In this document: in pieces, positions 59,001 through 64,000 of the stretch
Layout: every line of letters begins with the position of its first letter
Position numbering within the stretch: the first letter of the stretch is position 1
DNA from: JADGHE01 sp035716025
GTDB lineage: Bacteria; Pseudomonadota; Alphaproteobacteria; Rhizobiales; Xanthobacteraceae
Direction of reading: 5' to 3'
DNA: 64,000 bases
Assembly (NCBI GenBank): GCA_035716025.1
Contig: DASTKH010000042.1
Span: forward strand, 62,001 to 126,000
Notes under the pieces: model-generated
The model's database searches: none
Told to the model about the DNA's origin: nothing
Seen by the model: the letters and a program-made list of their open reading frames with translations, nothing else
Translations under genes and position numbers: made by a program

Positions 59001-59453
59001 ATGGCGGCGGCCAGCGTCGGAGGTCCGGCATCCTATGGGCGGCGGCGCCATCGCCGTCGCCCGGTGATGAGCGAGATCAACGTCACGCCCTTCGTCGACG
59101 TGATGCTGGTGCTCCTCATCATCTTCATGGTCTCGGCACCGCTCCTGACCGTCGGCGTCCCGCTCGACCTGCCTCAGACGCAGGCAAAAGGGCTCGACCA
59201 GGACCGGGAGCCGCTGACCGTTTCGGTGAACGTGCAAGGTCAGGTTTTTTTGCAGAATTCCGAGGTGAAGCTCGATGAGCTGGTGCCGAAGCTGCAGGCG
59301 ATTACCCAGTCGCGCGGCGGGCTTGACGAGCGCATCTATGTGCGGGGCGACCGCAAGGTCGACTATGGTACGGTGATGAAGGTCATGGGCCGTCTTTCCA
59401 CGGCCGGCTTCCGGCGGGTGGCGCTCGTGACCGAGGTGGAGCAGGGGTCCTGA
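59001..59453 (+). CDS. tolR: Tol-Pal system protein TolR
   Basis: A 150-residue protein with one transmembrane helix (about residues 28-50) and a periplasmic domain. It has SEINVTPFVDVMLVLLIIFMV, where the Asp is the proton-carrying residue, and the periplasmic IYVRGDRKVDYGTVMKVM. It acts with TolQ as the stator. The start is seven bases after tolQ, and the stop overlaps tolA. Confidence 0.96.
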   Translation: MAAASVGGPASYGRRRHRRRPVMSEINVTPFVDVMLVLLIIFMVSAPLLTVGVPLDLPQTQAKGLDQDREPLTVSVNVQGQVFLQNSEVKLDELVPKLQAITQSRGGLDERIYVRGDRKVDYGTVMKVMGRLSTAGFRRVALVTEVEQGS

Positions 59454-60412
59454 TGACCCGCTGGCGGATCGACAAGGGGCTCGCGGTCTCGGCAACCGCT
59501 CACCTGGCGGTTTTGCTGTGGGCTGGCCTGTCGCTTTCCGCCAAGCCTATGAACGCGGCGCCGCCGGAGGCGTTGTTCGTCGAAACGATCTCCTTCAGCG
59601 ACTTTTCAGAAATGACCGCGGGCGCGAAGAAGGCGAAGCCCGCCGAAAAGCCGAAGCCTCTCGTCGAGAAGAAGGATACGCCGAAGCCCGTCGAAGATCC
59701 GGAATCGAAGGTCTCGGACAAGCCGGAGGTTCTGGCCTCGGCCGAGTCCTCGGCGCCCCCTCCCGAAGAGGCGAAGCTGCCCGATCCGAAGCCCGCCCCG
59801 CCGCAGGCAAAGCCGGAGCCGAAGACCGAACCCGCCAAGAAGCCGCCCGAGGCCGAAGCCCTCGAGAAGAACGACAAGCCCAAGAAGGAAGAGGTCAAGA
59901 AGGTCGAGCCGAAGCCTGTTCCGCCGCGCCGCCCCGAGCGCAAGCAGAAGGTGGCCGAACACAAGCGGGAGACCGAGCCGTCGAAGTTCGATCCGAGCCG
60001 CATCGCGGCGCTGCTCGACAAGCGCGAGCCGCGCCGGCTCGCCGCGGCCGGCGAGACGCTCAGCAGCACGCCGACCCTCGGCACCTCAACGGGGCAGGCG
60101 CCACGCCTTTCCCAGAACGAGATCGACGCTCTGCGGGCCCGAATTCAGCAATGCTGGAATCCTCCGGCCGGCGCCGCCGAGGCGCGCGATCTGATCGTGC
60201 AGGTTCGGATCCTCTTTCGCCCCGACGGCTCGCTTGCCGCCGAACCGCGATTGCTGACGCCGGTGGCAAGCGGCTATCAACGGATCGCGGCCGAAAGTGC
60301 TCTGCGGGCGATTCGCCGCTGCGCGCCGTACAGCTTCATGCCGCCGGCCAAGTACGAGGCCTGGAAGGATGTCGAAGTGACCTTCGACCCGCGCGATCTG
60401 TTCCGGGGTTGA
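59453..60412 (+). CDS. tolA: Tol-Pal system protein TolA
   Basis: A 319-residue protein with an N-terminal signal anchor (about residues 10-28), a long Lys/Pro/Glu-rich middle (about residues 55-180, rich in KPKP and PEAE-type repeats) and a compact C-terminal TonB-like domain (QNEIDALRARIQQCWNPPAG, then AAESALRAIRRCAPYSF with a pair of cysteines). It spans the periplasm to reach Pal/TolB. Its start overlaps the tolR stop. The low-complexity centre is typical of TolA. Confidence 0.93.
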   Translation: MTRWRIDKGLAVSATAHLAVLLWAGLSLSAKPMNAAPPEALFVETISFSDFSEMTAGAKKAKPAEKPKPLVEKKDTPKPVEDPESKVSDKPEVLASAESSAPPPEEAKLPDPKPAPPQAKPEPKTEPAKKPPEAEALEKNDKPKKEEVKKVEPKPVPPRRPERKQKVAEHKRETEPSKFDPSRIAALLDKREPRRLAAAGETLSSTPTLGTSTGQAPRLSQNEIDALRARIQQCWNPPAGAAEARDLIVQVRILFRPDGSLAAEPRLLTPVASGYQRIAAESALRAIRRCAPYSFMPPAKYEAWKDVEVTFDPRDLFRG

Positions 60413-60444
60413 TAAACGCTGACGCCACGTCCAAAGACCTACCC

Positions 60445-61881
60445 ATGAGCAAAATGCCGATCCGTTCACCACGCCCGGCCGTGTGCCGGGCATTTGCGTC
60501 TTTTCGGGCGCGTCCCGGCGAAGACACCTCGCCGGATCAAGCGCGTTCGGGTGCATCGGCGATGCGGTGGTCGCGGCGCGCGATGCTCGCCGGCGGCGCC
60601 TGTGCCGTCGGCACGCTCGCAGTCCCACGCCTGGCCCGCGCCGCGCTGAAGATCGACGTAACGCAAGGCACCATCCAGCCGCTGCCCATTGCGCTGCCCG
60701 ACTTCGTTGGGGGCGGCGGCGATGTGGAAATCGCTCGTTTGGTGACCCAGGTCATTACCGCCAATCTGCGGCGCTCCGGCCTCTTCGCGCCGATCGACCC
60801 GGCGGCCTATATCGAGCGGATCACGACCATTGACAGCGTACCCAAATTCGCCGACTGGCGCGTCATCAACGCACAAGCCCTCGTGACCGGACGCATCACG
60901 CGGCAGACGGACGGCCGTCTTCGGGCCGAGTTTCGGCTTTGGGATGTGTTTGCCGGCCAGCAACTGACCGGCCAGCAATATTTTTCGACCCCGGAGAACG
61001 CGCGCCGCATCGCCCACATCATCTCGGACGCGATCTACGAACGGCTCACCGGCGAGAAGGGCTATTTCGACACCCGCATCGTCTTCATCGACGAGACCGG
61101 CCCGAAGGACCGTCGCGTGAAACGCCTCGCCATCATGGACCAGGACGGCGCAAATGTCCGGTATCTCACGCGCGGCGAGGACCTCGTGCTGACGCCGCGG
61201 TTTTCGCCGTCCACGCAGGAGATTACGTACATGTCCTACGGGCAGGGTGATCCGCGCGTCTACCTGCTCAATATCGACACACACCAGCGCGAGATCGTGG
61301 GGAACTTCCCCGGAATGACGTTTTCGCCGCGGTTTTCGCCCGACGGCCAACGGATCATCATGAGCCTGCAGCAGGGAGGCAATGCCAACATCTTCGTGAT
61401 GGATCTCCGCTCGAAGGCGACGACGCGACTGACCGACACGAGTGCGATCGACACGGCCCCCTGCTTTGCGCCGGACGGTTCCCGCATCTGCTTCGAATCC
61501 GATCGGGGCGGCCGGCCGCAGATCTACATCATGGCGTCGACCGGCGGTCCCGCCCAGCGCATCACGTTCGGAGAAGGCTCCTATTCCACTCCGGTCTGGT
61601 CGCCGCGCGGCGACTACATCGCGTTCACGCGTCAGTATCAGGGAAAATTCGCGATCGGTGTGATCAAACCCGACGGATCGGGAGAGCGGATCCTCACCGA
61701 GGGCTTCCACAACGAAGGACCGACCTGGGCGCCCAACGGACGCGTCCTGATGTTCTTCCGCGACCCCGGCGGCAATTCCGGCCCCTCGCTCTATACGCTC
61801 GATATCACCGGCCGGAACGAGCAGCGGGTGCCGACGCCGAGCTATGCATCCGATCCCGCCTGGTCGCCGCTCCTCTCTTAA
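60445..61881 (+). CDS. tolB: Tol-Pal system beta-propeller protein TolB
   Basis: A 478-residue exported protein. Residues about 40-66 form a twin-arginine-like signal (RWSRRAMLAGGACAVG). The mature part has the TolB N-terminal domain (ITANLRRSGLFAPIDP) and WD40-like TolB propeller repeats such as PRFSPDGQRIIMSLQQGG and APDGSRICFESDRGGRPQIY. The ATG at 60445 is used, but the ATG at 60562 just before the signal is a strong alternative. No pal or cpoB gene follows; the next gene is convergent. Confidence 0.95.
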   Translation: MSKMPIRSPRPAVCRAFASFRARPGEDTSPDQARSGASAMRWSRRAMLAGGACAVGTLAVPRLARAALKIDVTQGTIQPLPIALPDFVGGGGDVEIARLVTQVITANLRRSGLFAPIDPAAYIERITTIDSVPKFADWRVINAQALVTGRITRQTDGRLRAEFRLWDVFAGQQLTGQQYFSTPENARRIAHIISDAIYERLTGEKGYFDTRIVFIDETGPKDRRVKRLAIMDQDGANVRYLTRGEDLVLTPRFSPSTQEITYMSYGQGDPRVYLLNIDTHQREIVGNFPGMTFSPRFSPDGQRIIMSLQQGGNANIFVMDLRSKATTRLTDTSAIDTAPCFAPDGSRICFESDRGGRPQIYIMASTGGPAQRITFGEGSYSTPVWSPRGDYIAFTRQYQGKFAIGVIKPDGSGERILTEGFHNEGPTWAPNGRVLMFFRDPGGNSGPSLYTLDITGRNEQRVPTPSYASDPAWSPLLS

Positions 61882-61935
61882 GGTCTCCGAGGCGCGGGCC
61901 GCTCGCGGGGAGGCCGCCCAAACGGGCCGCCGGGA

Positions 61936-63870
61936 TCAGTTCGCGCCCACGGCCTTGCGCAGAAAGTGGCCGGCCGCGATGCCGCGCAGGAGCGCCAGGC
62001 GGTAGCGGTGGATGATCTCGGTGCGCTCCCAGCCGGATGTCGGCCACAGCTCGACGAGCCGGGAAAGCCTCGGGACGTCGAGGGTCCGCGCAGCCGGTGC
62101 GCATTCCACGAGACGGCCGAGCTCCGCCACGATTTCACGGCGCGCTGCCGTGAGACCTTCATGCCAATCCGCTGCCTGATAACCTTTGCGACGCTCCTTG
62201 AGTACGCGCTCCGGTACGCGATCGGCGAGCGCCTTTCGCCCCAGCGCACGCGGCACGCCGTCGCTCAGATAGTGCTCGCTCGGAACGGCGAGACAGAACT
62301 CCACGAGCCGCTTGTCGGCCGTGGGATCGCGATGATCGATGCCCCATCCCGCAAGGCAGCCTTTGTTGTAGTTTCCCTGGTCGACGCGACGGAGCGCCCA
62401 TACCCGCGCCGCGAAACCGTCGGCGCGCGGACGATAAGAGAAATCGAGATCGCGTTCGGCCGCGAGCCGCTCGAGATTGAGGGCGGCCAATCGGTCGGCG
62501 CGGATCGGGCTGTAGTCGAGAACGTCGAACGCGCGGCCGGCGAGAGTCCTGTTCAACCATCGCCAGAGCGGGCCGGGGACAAAAGGCCCGAATGTCTGCG
62601 CCAGCACCCCCGCCCACGTCATGTAGCGGCCGGCGACGAGCCGCCATGCTTCGCGGGCAAGCGACGGAAGGGCGCTCGCGCGCAACAGCTCGGGCAAACG
62701 CTCCAACCCGCTATAGCTGATGCTCATGTTCCCCATCTGGCCGTTGAGCAGGATCTTCAGGCCGCGTTCGCGCGCGGCCCTGTTGATCGCGCTCACCCAG
62801 CGCCAGTTGCAGAGATTGAGCATCGGGCGATCGAACAGGAAAAACATGCGGTCGAGCTCTTCGAGCGGTGAGGGTCCGTCCGCGCGGATCAGCACATGCT
62901 CCACATTGGGATACATGGCGGCGACCGCAGCCGCGTGCGGTCCCTCGTCGGCGAAGCGCCCTTTGGGAACCGGCCCGTCATAGCCCGCGCGCGGAACGGC
63001 GGTGAACGCCACCACCTTTCCGCCGTCCTCCTTGAGCAATCGCGCGGCGGTCCCCACGACGGCGGCGCTGTCGAACCCGCCGCTCAGCTGCCCAGCGACA
63101 TCGAGCCCAATGCCGCGCAGCCGCGATTTCGTGGCGAGGTCGAGGTGATATCGCACGCCCTCAAGGCATTCGCGTTCCGAAAGGGGCCGGCTACAACGCT
63201 TCGGCTGCCAATAATGGCGCGCCGACAGACCCGACCGGGAGGCCGTCACGACCTGCCCGGCCTCGACCCGTTCGATCCCGCTGAAAAAGTTGCGCGGCCC
63301 GCTCTGCGGCAGCAAGACGAGGAACTCCGACATCGCCTGCTCGTCCGGCGCGTACGGAATGTCGGGGAGGGCGTGCAGCCCCTTCGGCATCGAGGCGAAG
63401 GCAAAGAAGTCCTTCCCCCGGTGAAAGTGCAGCGGCCGCTGGCCGAGGAAGTCGCGGGCCAGCGTCAGTGTTTCCGCTCGACGATCCCAGAACGCGAAGG
63501 CGAAGTCCCCGACCAGCCGGTCGACCGCGGCGTCGCCCCATCGCTCGAGGCAGGCAAGAAGGATCGCTGCGTCGCAGGTGTGGAACAGGCGTTCGTGCCG
63601 CAAGCCGAGATCGGCGATGAGCTCCTCCCGATTGTCGAGGCGCACATCAGCCACGAGCACGAGGCGACCGTCCGTGCTCTTCAGCGGCTGGCGGTCGTAG
63701 GCATCTTCCGGAACGGTGCGATAGAGCCGCCGCCCGAGAGCCACCGAACCCTCGCTCCACTGGCGACCATCGTGCGGACCATAGACCTGCTGCGCCGCCA
63801 GCATGCGTGCGCACGGGTCTTCTCCTTCCGCCCTTTCATTGAAGTGCCAGAAGCCTGCAATCGCCGTCAT
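61936..63870 (-). CDS. Asparagine-synthase-like protein lacking the glutaminase cysteine
   Basis: A 644-residue protein with the AsnB layout: N-terminal glutamine-amidotransferase-like domain (about 1-220) and C-terminal ATP-dependent synthase domain. The PP-loop QLSGGFDSAAVV (Ser-Gly-Gly-Phe-Asp-Ser at 263-268) is intact. The N-terminus is MTAIAGFWHF instead of MCGIAG, so the catalytic Cys is missing and glutamine cannot be used as the ammonia source. This pattern is known from beta-lactam synthetases and lasso-peptide cyclases. The C-terminus (RRKGYQAADWHEGL and YRLALLRGIAAGHFLRK) resembles lasso-cluster members as I recall them; that is recollection, not a search. GAGG precedes the ATG. 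The other genes would lie upstream, outside the window. Confidence 0.85.
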   Translation of the reverse strand: MTAIAGFWHFNERAEGEDPCARMLAAQQVYGPHDGRQWSEGSVALGRRLYRTVPEDAYDRQPLKSTDGRLVLVADVRLDNREELIADLGLRHERLFHTCDAAILLACLERWGDAAVDRLVGDFAFAFWDRRAETLTLARDFLGQRPLHFHRGKDFFAFASMPKGLHALPDIPYAPDEQAMSEFLVLLPQSGPRNFFSGIERVEAGQVVTASRSGLSARHYWQPKRCSRPLSERECLEGVRYHLDLATKSRLRGIGLDVAGQLSGGFDSAAVVGTAARLLKEDGGKVVAFTAVPRAGYDGPVPKGRFADEGPHAAAVAAMYPNVEHVLIRADGPSPLEELDRMFFLFDRPMLNLCNWRWVSAINRAARERGLKILLNGQMGNMSISYSGLERLPELLRASALPSLAREAWRLVAGRYMTWAGVLAQTFGPFVPGPLWRWLNRTLAGRAFDVLDYSPIRADRLAALNLERLAAERDLDFSYRPRADGFAARVWALRRVDQGNYNKGCLAGWGIDHRDPTADKRLVEFCLAVPSEHYLSDGVPRALGRKALADRVPERVLKERRKGYQAADWHEGLTAARREIVAELGRLVECAPAARTLDVPRLSRLVELWPTSGWERTEIIHRYRLALLRGIAAGHFLRKAVGAN

Positions 63871-64000
63871 GGATCCCTCGTCATCGGTCCGCCGGCGTGC
63901 GCCGGGCGGCGAATCCTGGTGACAACTATAGCGCGAAATGAAAAAAATGCGACTATAACGTGTATGATTCGAGCTGCGGGGCGCCGAGAGCCGGCCGGAA
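63871..64000 (-). promoter_or_regulatory. AT-richer upstream region of the asparagine-synthase-like gene
   Basis: On the minus strand this stretch has two TATAGT elements, at 63952-63957 and 63925-63930, 27 bases apart, around a T tract, in an otherwise GC-rich context. Either could be a -10 element; no good -35 matches them. No complete gene is seen before the window ends. Confidence 0.35.

Noticed and set aside
63953..64000. Minus-strand frame FRPALGAPQLESYTL followed by TAG at the window edge, considered as the end of a lasso precursor.
   Set aside because: A lasso core needs Thr at position -2 and an acidic residue 7-9 after the first core residue. Here Gly is only 5 residues from Glu and no Thr precedes it. 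The start lies outside the window.
1..64000. CRISPR arrays, insertion sequences and phage genes.
   Set aside because: No regularly spaced direct repeats, transposase or integrase motifs were seen on either strand.

Overview
The window looks like chromosome from a high-GC alphaproteobacterium, most likely of the Hyphomicrobiales (Rhizobiales; the Bradyrhizobium/Xanthobacter side). Evidence: GC-rich coding on both strands with many GTG starts, the ruvC-ruvA-ruvB / ybgC / tolQRAB neighbourhood, a DUF4164-zapA pair beside transketolase, a DUF2852 gene, several Bug-type solute receptors, and a palindromic intergenic repeat of a kind common in this order. No insertion sequence, phage gene or CRISPR array was seen.

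Region 1 (1-26.3 kb) is a catabolic, accessory-type region. It opens with the end of a nitroreductase gene and a TctB-TctA permease pair. A mosaic of catabolic modules follows: BKACE plus aldo/keto reductase opposite a cyclase-family hydrolase, two paralogous ThDP enzymes, an LLM flavin monooxygenase, a Gfo/Idh dehydrogenase with a CocE/NonD hydrolase, a thiolase-like protein with a DUF35 partner, a CoA transferase, two SMP-30 lactonases and a C-C-hydrolase-like alpha/beta hydrolase. Four Bug/TctC periplasmic receptors are spread among them. One TetR gene lies beside a palindrome that matches, at 15 of 18 positions, a second palindrome 7 kb away between the BKACE and cyclase genes, so a local regulon is likely. 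A DMT-family transporter gene carries a frameshift. The region ends at a tRNA-Ser(CGA) gene.

Region 2 (26.4-30.2 kb) is housekeeping: tRNA-Ser, tRNA-Met, transketolase, a DUF4164 coiled-coil protein and ZapA. Region 3 (30.2-39.8 kb) is mixed: an outer-membrane-type protein, an IlvD/Edd dehydratase, a His-rich exported peptide, succinate-semialdehyde dehydrogenase, a methyltransferase, a 3-hydroxyacyl-CoA-dehydrogenase/BKACE pair resembling carnitine degradation, and a CPA1 cation/proton antiporter.

Region 4 (39.9-48.1 kb, mostly minus strand) holds yebC, a YmdB-like phosphodiesterase, 5-formyltetrahydrofolate cyclo-ligase coupled to a Dph6-like ATP pyrophosphatase, a Tat-exported amine-oxidase-like flavoprotein, MepA endopeptidase, a TauE/SafE permease and a GMC oxidoreductase. 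Region 5 (48.3-61.9 kb) holds modABC with a leaderless BtuF-like protein, then ruvC-ruvA-[two GNAT paralogues]-ruvB, ybgC, a TetR/DUF2852 pair with clear operators, an MFS transporter and tolQRAB without pal behind it. The window closes with an asparagine-synthase homologue that lacks the glutaminase cysteine and could be a lasso-peptide-type cyclase; its neighbours lie beyond the edge.
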